Positions 23,310-31,089 of a stretch of DNA of 44,178 nt are shown here, piece after piece. Origin of the DNA: Thermoplasmata archaeon (GTDB lineage: Archaea; Thermoplasmatota; Thermoplasmata; Methanomassiliicoccales; Methanomethylophilaceae). The DNA lies in the NCBI GenBank assembly GCA_015063245.1, contig SUSV01000011.1, positions 1 to 44,178 of the forward strand, given 5' to 3'. The position numbers were made by a program, and so were the translations under genes. How positions within the stretch are numbered: position 1 is the first letter of the stretch; every line of letters starts with the position of its first letter. The notes under the pieces are model-generated. The model saw only the letters and a program-made list of their open reading frames with translations. It searched no databases and was not told the DNA's origin.

Positions 23310-24665
23310 TCACTCCTCCTGCCTGCGCTTGCCGAGCTTCAGCTTGGACATGTACTTGTTCTGGCTGAGTCCGGTCACCAGGAGGTCGGACTTGTAGAGC
23401 CTGACGGTGATGAAGATCGAAGCTACGGCGAAGAGCGCCATGTAGGCGATTCCGCTCAGGACAAGCGTGATGTCATCGTTCAGCAGGGCCTCCATGGCCA
23501 TCATGGGGTGGCTGAAGGGTATGACGAACAGCAGGACCTTGATCAGGAGGTTCGACCCGTACCACCCCGAGAACATGGTGATGAACATGGGTATCATCGC
23601 CAGGATGCTCAGCGGCATGGTCATGGTCTGTGCGGACCTGTAGTTCTTCGCGAAGGCGCCCAGAATCATGCAGATGCCCAGTGCGCATGCGATTGCGAGG
23701 AACATCGAGAGCGTGATCAGACCGTAATCGGCAAGCGTGAGCTGCAGCCCGTAGTCCTCGAGGTTGATGTTCGAGGTATCGGCCATGCTGGTCAGCGATC
23801 CGATGTAGAGCCTCATGCCCACCATGTACGCCAATCCGAACAGCAATCCTATCACCGCCGCGGCGATGATCTTACCGGTCACTATGGTGGTCCTCTTGAT
23901 AGGCAGCGTCAGCAGGGTCTCCAGGGTCTTGTTCTCCTTCTCCGAGCCCATGGAGCTGATGACGATGCTTCCGACCATCATGATGATGATCATGATGATT
24001 ATCGGGATGAGCATGGTCTGGTTGGATAAGGCGTTGGAGATGTCAGCGGGCGTGACGTCCCCATATGCATCGCCATTGATGAACGTGCGTGTGTTGCCCT
24101 TCTCGATCGGCGTGGTCAGGAACTTGGCCTCCGCCTTATCGGGCCCGAGGAGCACTGTGGACAGGCTGTCGTTGAGCTTGTCGATCATGAAGGATGATAC
24201 CGAGGATGATACCGTCCCCGAGATCATTCCCGAAGGCATGTAGATGTGGTACTGATAGATGGTAGCCCGCTTCTCTCCGGCGATATCGCTTGCGAACTCA
24301 TCGCTTAGGACCAGGGCGAAGCTGGCATCGGCCTTCTCCATCTCCTTCAGAAGGGTGTCCTCATCATCGGCGCTCCCTTCGATCGAGATGACGTATTTCT
24401 TGGCCTCATCCAGAGTCATATCCGAATCGACATAGATGTCGATCAGGGCATCGTAAGCGTTCCAGCTGCCGTATTCGGTCGTTATCTCCTGCCCTTCCCA
24501 GTTGGCCACGCAGACCACCGGCATCTCGATGCTCTTCTCGACCTCGTCGCTTATGAGGTTCCCGATGCATGCAAAGAGTATGACCATCACGACGACGGAG
24601 ATGACGGAACCCGGCGAGAGGAGCTCCTTGACCTCCTTCCTGATGATGTTGGTGAGGTCGCTCAT
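23310..24665 (-). CDS. ABC-2 type exporter permease (NatB-like)
   Basis: 451 residues. One N-terminal membrane helix (VISVVVMVILFACIGNLI) is followed by a large extracytoplasmic domain (about 40-210) and five further helices, the ABC-2/NatB layout. EKENKTLETLLTLPIKRTTIV is the family motif after the second helix. Partner of the ATPase gene just upstream, with a 4-base ATGA overlap. The exported substrate is unknown; relatives export sodium or drugs. A hairpin terminator follows the stop. Confidence 0.92.
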   Translation of the reverse strand: MSDLTNIIRKEVKELLSPGSVISVVVMVILFACIGNLISDEVEKSIEMPVVCVANWEGQEITTEYGSWNAYDALIDIYVDSDMTLDEAKKYVISIEGSADDEDTLLKEMEKADASFALVLSDEFASDIAGEKRATIYQYHIYMPSGMISGTVSSSVSSFMIDKLNDSLSTVLLGPDKAEAKFLTTPIEKGNTRTFINGDAYGDVTPADISNALSNQTMLIPIIIMIIIMMVGSIVISSMGSEKENKTLETLLTLPIKRTTIVTGKIIAAAVIGLLFGLAYMVGMRLYIGSLTSMADTSNINLEDYGLQLTLADYGLITLSMFLAIACALGICMILGAFAKNYRSAQTMTMPLSILAMIPMFITMFSGWYGSNLLIKVLLFVIPFSHPMMAMEALLNDDITLVLSGIAYMALFAVASIFITVRLYKSDLLVTGLSQNKYMSKLKLGKRRQEE

Positions 24666-25387
24666 GCTCCTTTCACCGCCGTCACGAACACCTCTTCGAG
24701 GGTGCTCTTACCGTATTTCCGTTTCAGTTCGTCAGGTGTCCCGACGTCGATGAGGTTGCCCTGATCGACCATCCCGACCCTGTCGCACACCATGTCCACC
24801 TCGAACATGTTGTGGGATGACATGATGATGGTGACGCCGCTATCGGCTATCTGGCGGATGATCTCCCTGATTTCGTAAGCGTTTATCACATCCAGGCCGG
24901 ATGTTACCTCGTCGAGGATCGCGAGCTTGGGCGATGTCATTATCGCCCTGGCGATGAGGAGCCTGCGCATCATCCCCTTGCTGTACGTGTCTATCCTGGA
25001 ATCGATCCTGTCGCCCAGGTCGGCGATGTCGATGCCCTTCTGGACCATCGCATCCCTCTCCTTGCCGGATCTGAAGAAATTGGCTATGAATGTGAGGTAT
25101 CTGCGGCCGGTCATGTCCTTGTATGCACCGGCGTCCTCCGGCAGGTAGCTGATCAGTTGCCTGACCTCGTCGGGCTCCTTTGCGACGTCCTTGCCGTACA
25201 CCTCGATGGTGCCGGATGTGATGGTGAGGATGGTGGATATCATCCTCAGCATCGTGGTCTTGCCGGCCCCGTTGTGCCCGATGAGTCCGAACACCTCGCC
25301 TTCCCTGACGGTCAGCGATACGCCGTGCACAGCTTCCCTCTGTCCGTACGACTTCCTCACGTCCTTCAGGACGAGCGCATCTACCAT
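24662..25387 (-). CDS. ABC transporter ATPase (NatA/CcmA-like)
   Basis: 241 residues. Walker A is GLIGHNGAGKTTML, the Q-loop region is LISYLPEDAGAYKDMTG, the signature is YSKGMMRRLLIARA (a variant of LSGGQ with SKGM, common in this group), Walker B is LAILDEVTSGLD, and the switch histidine is in IIMSSHNMFEV. Overlaps the permease start; together they form a two-gene exporter. Confidence 0.95.
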   Translation of the reverse strand: MVDALVLKDVRKSYGQREAVHGVSLTVREGEVFGLIGHNGAGKTTMLRMISTILTITSGTIEVYGKDVAKEPDEVRQLISYLPEDAGAYKDMTGRRYLTFIANFFRSGKERDAMVQKGIDIADLGDRIDSRIDTYSKGMMRRLLIARAIMTSPKLAILDEVTSGLDVINAYEIREIIRQIADSGVTIIMSSHNMFEVDMVCDRVGMVDQGNLIDVGTPDELKRKYGKSTLEEVFVTAVKGA

Positions 25388-25479
25388 GACGGGAGGATTG
25401 CAATCGTGTTATAATAAGAGGTCCGTCAGGTGAATCGTCCGCGTCGTAGATGATGCGGTACGTGATGTGGAAAATGTGT

Positions 25480-25502
25480 CCCGAGGCGCCGGGCGCCCCG
25501 GG
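25480..25502 (-). terminator. terminator of the exosome-prefoldin operon
   Basis: A 10-bp stem CCCGAGGCGC/GCGCCCCGGG (one G-T pair) with a 3-base loop, 18 bases past the prefoldin stop; TTTT follows on the minus strand. Confidence 0.55.
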
Positions 25503-25519
25503 GAGAATATGGAATCCGT

Positions 25520-25873
25520 TTATTCCGACTGTGCAGGTGCTCCCATGGCCCTGTTGATGGTCTCCTGGAGCGCTGTGTACTTCTCCTTGAGGGAGGCTTC
25601 CTGGCGCTCGAGGCTTCCGATCCTGACCTCGAGCGTCTCGATCGACTCTTCGAGGTCTGCTTTGAGGGAATCCATGTCTTCGACCTTGATCATGAAGGCC
25701 CCGGATGTCCTGTAGACGGCACCGGTGCTCTTGTCCAGCTCCTCCTTGGTCTTCACGAGCTCGCGCCTGTTGGCGTCCATCTGCATCCTCTGGGATGTGA
25801 CGTTCTGGAGCTGCTGCTGGACCTGCTGGAACTGGGTGATCTGGTTCTGGAGCTGGGGGCTCATTCCGTTCAT
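25520..25873 (-). CDS. pfdB: prefoldin subunit beta
   Basis: 117 residues, the typical length of archaeal prefoldin beta. Two long helices with heptad repeats (about 5-45 and 75-112) flank a short beta-hairpin region TGAVYRTSGAFMIKV. The hexameric prefoldin holds unfolded proteins and passes them to the thermosome. The ATG at 25873 overlaps the stop of the Pcc1 gene (ATGA) and has AGGTGA upstream; a longer in-frame start at 25921 lies within pcc1 and is rejected. Last gene of the exosome superoperon. Confidence 0.95.
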   Translation of the reverse strand: MNGMSPQLQNQITQFQQVQQQLQNVTSQRMQMDANRRELVKTKEELDKSTGAVYRTSGAFMIKVEDMDSLKADLEESIETLEVRIGSLERQEASLKEKYTALQETINRAMGAPAQSE

Positions 25874-26109
25874 GTTCTCACCTTGGTTAGATTGTCTATG
25901 TCTTCGATTACCCGTATGCATTCCAGATACGAGTTGATCGCCGCTCTCATGGCAGTCGTATCGGTGGCCCTGATGTGTATCACCGCGCCATCGGTATCCG
26001 ACTCGATCCTGGTCTCGGTACGGGGCAGCTCGCGCCCCGCCTCGGGGGATATGGTAGGTACCGCGACCTTGGCCACGGTACCTGTCAGCCTGAGTTCGGC
26101 TTCGATCAT
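25870..26109 (-). CDS. pcc1: KEOPS complex subunit Pcc1
   Basis: 79 residues from the ATG at 26109. The C-terminal pattern HIRATDTTAMRAAINSYLEC is the Pcc1 signature (DxxALRAxxNSYLR). Pcc1 is the dimerising subunit of KEOPS, which makes t6A37 on ANN-reading tRNAs. It starts one base after the rpoP stop (TGATATG), and its stop overlaps the prefoldin start. The open frame continues upstream through rpoP in another phase; that extension is not used. Confidence 0.9.
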   Translation of the reverse strand: MIEAELRLTGTVAKVAVPTISPEAGRELPRTETRIESDTDGAVIHIRATDTTAMRAAINSYLECIRVIEDIDNLTKVRT

Positions 26110-26110
26110 A

Positions 26111-26251
26111 TCAGTCGGATTTGTAGACCTTCTTATCGACAGGCCTGTCTTTAAGGAAGATCTTGTATCCGCACTTCTCGCACTGGAGACCGAGTGAGTT
26201 GATACTGTGTGGCTCGTTACACTTGGCACATCTGTATTCTTCCGTGCTCAT
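26111..26251 (-). CDS. rpoP: DNA-directed RNA polymerase subunit P (Rpb12)
   Basis: 46 residues, MSTEEYRCAKCNEPHS through KVYKSD. The zinc ribbon shows as CAKC ... CEKCGYKIF, followed by the RPVDKKV tail seen in archaeal RpoP. The gene is short but well supported by a ribosome-binding site (AGGTGAT) and by its fixed place between L37Ae and Pcc1. It is one of the small core subunits of archaeal RNA polymerase. Confidence 0.95.
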   Translation of the reverse strand: MSTEEYRCAKCNEPHSINSLGLQCEKCGYKIFLKDRPVDKKVYKSD

Positions 26252-26273
26252 TGTAATCACCTTTCAGCGTAAT

Positions 26274-26525
26274 TCACTGCTCTGAAACCTGTGACAGTTC
26301 CTTCTTGGCGTTGGGGCTGTATGCTGTTGCTGCGAACTTTGTGTCGCAGTGCTTGCAATACCAGATGCCGGAGCTGACCCTCTTGACGGACATGTGGTGG
26401 CAGACGGGGCACTCGTGCTTTCCCTTCTGCTGGGCCTCGATGGTCTTGATCCTGTTGCGTACGATGACTCCGTACCTTGCTCCGAACCTTCCGGAACTTC
26501 CTGCTTTCTCTGTTCTCTTTGACAT
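26274..26525 (-). CDS. rpl37ae: 50S ribosomal protein L37Ae
   Basis: 83 residues from the ATG at 26525. The start MSKRTEKAGSSGRFGARYG is family-typical, and the C4 zinc finger shows as CPVC ... WYCKHC. Six bases separate its start from the Rrp42 stop. It precedes rpoP in the standard archaeal order. Confidence 0.97.
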   Translation of the reverse strand: MSKRTEKAGSSGRFGARYGVIVRNRIKTIEAQQKGKHECPVCHHMSVKRVSSGIWYCKHCDTKFAATAYSPNAKKELSQVSEQ

Positions 26526-26530
26526 AGTTT

Positions 26531-27301
26531 TCACCCGATGATTTTCCTGATCTCGGCACCCTTCTCTACAGCTCTGTCGAGACAGAGGCTGAGTTCATCA
26601 AGTGTGATGGATCCGCATCCGCCCTTCTGCATGGCCCTGAAGTTGCCATTGTCGTCGGTCGTGACCGTCAGACGGGCGGTTGAAATCTGTTCTTCGTCGA
26701 AATTAGGGTCTACTATTAAAGTATTACCTACTTTGCATTCTGTAATCGATATGGGGGTGCATGTGATCGGCAGGGGTTTGTTCTCTCCCTTGCCGTACTG
26801 CTCTCCGGGGATCGTTGCGGACTTCAGCGCGCAGACAGCTGCGAGGTTGGCCGCATCGAAGAGGTTGCCGTCGTAATCCAGCGCGTAGATGTCCACGAAG
26901 CACATCCAGACCTCCTCTCCGGGGGTGATGCACAGCGCTTCGACATCGACCATTCCGGACTCACGGATACCGCGGTCCACGACACGTGCGAGCTCGATGG
27001 CGTCCTCTCCCGGAGGTCCGGACTCGAATGTGGGGTGGGCCATGGGGATGAGCTCCGCTCCGGTTGTGAGCACTCCGATGTTGGGGGTGTCGGGGAACGG
27101 TGTTCCGGGGATGATCTTGACTCCGGCGATTACCTCGGTCTTTCCCATCTTGAGCCTCGCCGATCCGTCGGCGGACTCGATGACGTTGGTCTCGACCTGG
27201 ATCTTGCGGACGTCGGTGATTCCGCGTCCGTCCAGCCTCTTGCCCTCTGCGATCAGCTTGAGCATGTGGTCCCTTTTGATCTCTGACATTATCTCGGTCA
27301 T
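26531..27301 (-). CDS. rrp42: exosome complex component Rrp42
   Basis: 256 residues with an RNase PH fold ([20 protein letters not shown] at the start, [19 protein letters not shown] in the middle, [15 protein letters not shown] near the end). Rrp42 is the non-catalytic partner of Rrp41 in the hexameric ring of the archaeal exosome and contributes RNA-binding residues. The ATG overlaps the rrp41 stop (27298-27301). Confidence 0.97.
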   Translation of the reverse strand: MTEIMSEIKRDHMLKLIAEGKRLDGRGITDVRKIQVETNVIESADGSARLKMGKTEVIAGVKIIPGTPFPDTPNIGVLTTGAELIPMAHPTFESGPPGEDAIELARVVDRGIRESGMVDVEALCITPGEEVWMCFVDIYALDYDGNLFDAANLAAVCALKSATIPGEQYGKGENKPLPITCTPISITECKVGNTLIVDPNFDEEQISTARLTVTTDDNGNFRAMQKGGCGSITLDELSLCLDRAVEKGAEIRKIIG

Positions 27302-28038
27302 TCGGATCCCTCCTCTGCCTTCTTGGAGTAGCGTCTCTTGAGAGCGTCCTTCTGGAGCTCGTAGAGCTCGTGGCAGCCTGCGACCGCCATCTCGATTCCG
27401 TGGTCGAACTCCTCACGGGTCATGTTACCGTCCATCTGGAGGAGGACGATCTCGTCCGTGGAGGGGATGATTGCGATGGGGACGTCGGCCTGTCCGTAGT
27501 TGTCCTCTTCCTTGTTCAGGTCCAGGAGGACGTGTCCGTCGGCCTTTCCTGCCGCGAGTGCGGGGACGATGTCCCTCATGGGGATTCCCGCGTCGGCCAG
27601 TGCGACGGATGCCGCTGTGAGTCCTGCGCACCTGGTTCCGGCGTTGGCCTGGAGGATCTCGATGTAGACATCGATGGATGCGCGGGGGTAGAGCTCTGTG
27701 AGGACGACCTTCTCGAGGGCCTCGGAGATGATCTTCGAGATCTCGATGGACCTTCTGTCCGGTCCGGGCCTCTTCCTGTCGCTGACGGAGAAGGACTGCA
27801 TGTTGTACTTGCACTGCACGATAGCCTTCGTGGGGTTCTGCAGGTGCCTGGGGTGGCACTCCCTGGGTCCGTAGACTGCCGCCAGGACCTTGTTCTTTCC
27901 AATCTCTACGTATGCGGATCCGTCCGCATTGTTGAGGACTCCTGCCTCAACCTTGAAGGGCCTGTGCTGCTCGGCGGTCCTTCCGTCGATCCTGAGGCCG
28001 TTCTCATCAACTAAAACCATATCAGTGTGTCCGCTCAT
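27298..28038 (-). CDS. rrp41: exosome complex exonuclease Rrp41
   Basis: 246 residues from the ATG at 28038; a GTG at 28044 overlapping the rrp4 stop is an alternative. RNase PH fold with the catalytic and phosphate-binding motifs [48 protein letters not shown] and the [15 protein letters not shown] aspartates. Degrades and adds tails to RNA 3' to 5' with phosphate. Sits between rrp4 and rrp42. Confidence 0.97.
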   Translation of the reverse strand: MSGHTDMVLVDENGLRIDGRTAEQHRPFKVEAGVLNNADGSAYVEIGKNKVLAAVYGPRECHPRHLQNPTKAIVQCKYNMQSFSVSDRKRPGPDRRSIEISKIISEALEKVVLTELYPRASIDVYIEILQANAGTRCAGLTAASVALADAGIPMRDIVPALAAGKADGHVLLDLNKEEDNYGQADVPIAIIPSTDEIVLLQMDGNMTREEFDHGIEMAVAGCHELYELQKDALKRRYSKKAEEGSE

Positions 28039-28040
28039 GG

Positions 28041-28754
28041 TCACTCGTCCCCCTCGTCGTATTCTTCTTCATCCTGAGGGATTTTCTTCTCGATAAATTC
28101 TTTAATCCTGTCTGTGAGGTTTCCGCTCTGCGCCTGGTTCTCGATCATCTCGATCGCCTCGATGGCGACATCGGCGTTCGCATCCTCTCCGTCTACCCAG
28201 ATCATTCCGTTCTGTCCGACGGTGATGCGGCAGTCGGTCATGTTCTTCAGCATCGAGATCATGGAACCGCTCTTACCGATGACCCTCGAGACCTTGGTGT
28301 GTGAGATCTTGACGAGCCTTCCGCCCTCGATCTTCCTGAGTCCCGAGTCCTTCATGGTGACAGAGATCTTCTTGCTCTCGTCCACGGAAAGGACCTTGAT
28401 GAGGACCACGTTGCCGATGGTCAGGTATTTCGAAGTGTCTCCGAACTCTACCTTCCAGGGTACCTCGCTCACATGCAAAGGTGCAGGGTATGGTGCACCT
28501 ATATCGACCAACCAGTTGGAGGGTCCGATGTCCACGATGACACCGAAGACCGTGTCTCCGGAGGTTGGCATGTATCCTCCCCTGAGGGGGATGACTCCGA
28601 CAGTGTTCTGGAAGACGTTCCTTACCCCCATAACGCTGGCGCGTACTTTACCGTCCAGCACGTATGCGTTCTCTCCGGGCCTCATCCCCGTTCCATCGAG
28701 GATGTCACCGGGAACGACCAACTCACGTGTCTGTCTGGTGTTTCTTTTCTCCAT
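28041..28754 (-). CDS. rrp4: exosome complex RNA-binding protein Rrp4
   Basis: 237 residues. An N-terminal domain with [20 protein letters not shown] is followed by an S1 domain (about 65-140, [20 protein letters not shown]) and a KH domain ([18 protein letters not shown]), then an acidic tail. It caps the RNase PH ring and guides substrates into the pore. Located between SBDS and rrp41. Confidence 0.97.
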   Translation of the reverse strand: MEKRNTRQTRELVVPGDILDGTGMRPGENAYVLDGKVRASVMGVRNVFQNTVGVIPLRGGYMPTSGDTVFGVIVDIGPSNWLVDIGAPYPAPLHVSEVPWKVEFGDTSKYLTIGNVVLIKVLSVDESKKISVTMKDSGLRKIEGGRLVKISHTKVSRVIGKSGSMISMLKNMTDCRITVGQNGMIWVDGEDANADVAIEAIEMIENQAQSGNLTDRIKEFIEKKIPQDEEEYDEGDE

Positions 28755-28773
28755 TTTATCACTCTCGCGAATG

Positions 28774-29469
28774 TCAATTAATCAATTTCACGTTGGCTGT
28801 GCCCTTCGTCTTGTGCTTCAGCTTGTCCGTGAGGTCCGTGATGACTCCGGCAGGTATCTCCATGACGCCTATCCACGATCCGTCGGCGGTCCACTCCTCC
28901 TTCTCGACGATGCCGTAGCTGATGAGGTCGTCGAAGCAGCGTCCGTAGTCCGATCCGTTCAGTTTGATCGCTATGTGGGATTTCTCGAACCTGATGGGGA
29001 GCAGGGGCCTGAGCAGTTTCATGGCCTCCTCGATCTCCTTGTCCAGCGGCTTGAAGGGGTCCACATGGAATTTTGCCTCCTCCAGAGCGAGCTGTATCCT
29101 CAGAGGGGGATGTGGTGTGTGCGTCTGGGGGTTGATGGCGTTCACGGCGATGTATGTGATGATCTGCTGCTTCTTGGCCTCAAGCATCTCCTTGCGCTGC
29201 TCCGCAGTGATCTGTATCTCGCCCTTCTCGACGATCTTCCTTGCGATCTCGCCGATGTCATCCGTTCCGAAGGCCTCTTTGACCTTGTCCTCGGCAGGCT
29301 TGGTTCCCTTGCTAGCGTTCTTGAAAACATCCTCTACCGCCATGTATTCGACTATGTCGAACGTCTTCCCCTGCTTGATCAGGTCGAAGACCTTGGGGTC
29401 CAGGAGGATCTCGAAAGTCTCTCCGTGGCTTTCGAGCTTTGCAGTTATCGCGTCGTCAAGGCTGACCAT
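28774..29469 (-). CDS. ribosome maturation protein SBDS
   Basis: 231 residues from the ATG at 29469. The N-terminal SBDS domain (ITAKLESHGETFEILLDPK, DIVEYMAVEDVFKNASKG) is followed by a three-helix middle domain and a C-terminal ferredoxin-like domain. In archaea and eukaryotes it frees the large subunit from aIF6/eIF6. The open frame reaches 29592 inside psmA, but the extra residues are a shadow. Lies 11 bases after the psmA stop. Confidence 0.96.
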   Translation of the reverse strand: MVSLDDAITAKLESHGETFEILLDPKVFDLIKQGKTFDIVEYMAVEDVFKNASKGTKPAEDKVKEAFGTDDIGEIARKIVEKGEIQITAEQRKEMLEAKKQQIITYIAVNAINPQTHTPHPPLRIQLALEEAKFHVDPFKPLDKEIEEAMKLLRPLLPIRFEKSHIAIKLNGSDYGRCFDDLISYGIVEKEEWTADGSWIGVMEIPAGVITDLTDKLKHKTKGTANVKLIN

Positions 29470-29480
29470 GTCGCTCTGCC

Positions 29481-30215
29481 TCAGGCAGTCTCTTCGGCCT
29501 TCTTCTTCTCTTTCTTGAGCAGGGCCTTGATCTCGTTCTCGTCCAGTCTCCTGAACTTCTTTCCGACCTCGGCGACCCCGATCTCGATGCACTCAGGGTT
29601 GGGTGTGTCCTCGATCGCGGCCTCCAGGGCCTTCAGTCCGAGCTTCATGGCCGCGTTGAAGGTCATGTTGTCCTTGTATTCCTTCTCGAAGAGGTCCATG
29701 ACCGCCGCACGTCCGCTTCCGATTCCGGTGGCCTTGTATGAGACGAGCGCTCCCGAGGGGTCCGTCTCGAAGAGGTGTACTCCGAGATCGTCGGTTCCCG
29801 CAACGAGCAGGGCTGTTCCGAAGGGACGTGCTCCGCCGTACTGTGTGAACTGCTGCTTGTAGTCGCAGACCTTCTTGACGAGCATCTCGACGGAGATGTT
29901 CTCGCCGTAGTTGACCCTGTGGACCTGTGCGTCGTGCCTCGCCTGGTCGACGAGGACCCTGGCATCGGCCACGAGTCCAGATGTCGCGCATCCGATGTAA
30001 TCATCGATGTCGTGGATCTTCTCTGTGGATTTTGGCTCGAGAAGCTTGCTCATGGACCTCTTGTCCACGATCAATGCCACTCCGCCCTTGTACTTAAGTC
30101 CGATTGTGGTCGAACCTTTCTTGACAGCCTCGCGGGCGTATTCTACTTGGAAAAGTCTTCCGTCAGGGGAGAAAACTGTGATCCCCCTGTCATAGGCCAT
30201 TTGTCCGGGTTGCAT
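29481..30215 (-). CDS. psmA: proteasome subunit alpha
   Basis: 244 residues, MQPGQMAYDRGITVFSPDGR leading to LFQVEYAREAVKKGSTTIG, the conserved alpha-subunit N-terminus that forms the gate and activator pocket. It forms the outer rings of the 20S proteasome. No beta subunit is present in the window. It has its own ribosome-binding site (GGAG) and a TATA-like TTTTTATAATAC at about 30256-30267, so it may also be transcribed apart from the RNase P gene upstream. Confidence 0.97.
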   Translation of the reverse strand: MQPGQMAYDRGITVFSPDGRLFQVEYAREAVKKGSTTIGLKYKGGVALIVDKRSMSKLLEPKSTEKIHDIDDYIGCATSGLVADARVLVDQARHDAQVHRVNYGENISVEMLVKKVCDYKQQFTQYGGARPFGTALLVAGTDDLGVHLFETDPSGALVSYKATGIGSGRAAVMDLFEKEYKDNMTFNAAMKLGLKALEAAIEDTPNPECIEIGVAEVGKKFRRLDENEIKALLKKEKKKAEETA

Positions 30216-30255
30216 AATCGCTGCTCCTAATCTTTACGCGAGTGCATCCTTAAAG

Positions 30256-30267
30256 TATTATAAAAAG
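30256..30267 (-). promoter_or_regulatory. TATA box before psmA
   Basis: Minus-strand TTTTTATAATAC between the Pop5 stop and the proteasome gene, about 45 bases before the psmA start. Confidence 0.45.
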
Positions 30268-30288
30268 GGAATGAATAGATTGTATGCA

Positions 30289-30621
30289 TCAGCGTTTCTT
30301 TTTCTGGGGAACCTTCAGCTCAGGATAGGTTTCCCTGACCTTTCTGAGGGTTCCCGAGGTTATCAGCGACTCCGATCCGGGGAATGCACCCGACATGGCC
30401 GCCCTGACCGCTTCGATCTCGTCCGGGCTGCAGCGGACTACCGCTTTGCCTCCGAAGCTCGTGATCACACGGAGATCGGGCATCTCAGCAGCGAGTTCGG
30501 ACAATGCATCCAAGACTTCGTTCCTGCCTGCATCAGCGGGTACGGTGAAGACGATGTAGCGCCTTCTTCCGCGGACCGATTTTACCACCATGGACTGCCG
30601 TAGGAAATCCTCACTTAACAT
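30289..30621 (-). CDS. rnp2: RNase P protein component 2 (Pop5/Rpp14)
   Basis: 110 residues. KSVRGRRRYIVFTV is the Pop5 N-terminal signature. A ferredoxin-like alternation of strands and helices follows, ending in a lysine-rich tail (PQKKKR). Pairs with Rpp30 (Rnp3) to activate the RNase P RNA in tRNA 5' maturation; Rpp30 is not in the window. First gene of the proteasome-exosome cluster here, in the usual archaeal order. Confidence 0.88.
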   Translation of the reverse strand: MLSEDFLRQSMVVKSVRGRRRYIVFTVPADAGRNEVLDALSELAAEMPDLRVITSFGGKAVVRCSPDEIEAVRAAMSGAFPGSESLITSGTLRKVRETYPELKVPQKKKR

Positions 30622-31089
30622 CTTTTGGTCTGCTCCCGGAGATTTGGCAGATGGGGCTTATTTTGTGCAAAATTTTAAGGCATTCCAAAATTATTTTAGG
30701 CATTTTTGTGGATTAATAATACATCCAACGCGATTCTGATAGCCAGACCTAAAATGGCATCAATTTTGAGCAAAATTAATAGTATTTAAAGTTATATTTA
30801 ACACTGTTAAAAAAGTACATGGAATTTTACTTCGTCAAAATACGAATTAAATTTTGAAAATCTACTAAAAAAATAGTTGCATTATTGTAAAGGATTACAG
30901 AAATCAATCATAGAAAAAAATATGCTGGCTATGTGAATTCGGAGCAAAAAATTTCGCATTTATGATTTAACTAAAAATCTAAAACTTACGGCCGTTAGCA
31001 AAGACCTTATTAGTATAAAACGTTTGTTTAATCTCCATTAATATACTGTGATTCCATCCTCTTATCATTCCTAAAACGGAGGCAATGGT
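30622..31089. promoter_or_regulatory. AT-rich divergent regulatory region ahead of hdrA, with repeated palindromes
   Basis: 468 bases without a gene. The palindrome TTTTG-TG-CAAAA (30661-30672) recurs as AATTTTG-AG-CAAAATT (30762-30777). AGGCATT-type words occur three times between and beside them (TTTTAAGGCATT, TTTTAGGCATTTTT, AAAATGGCATC). TATA-like TTAATATAC at about 31038-31046 fits a start of transcription near 31065-31070. GGAGG at 31078-31082 is the hdrA ribosome-binding site. Confidence 0.5.

Noticed and set aside
28114..29862. A 582-codon open frame on the plus strand
   Set aside because: Antisense to rrp4, SBDS and psmA, which are certain; composition is that of a complement.
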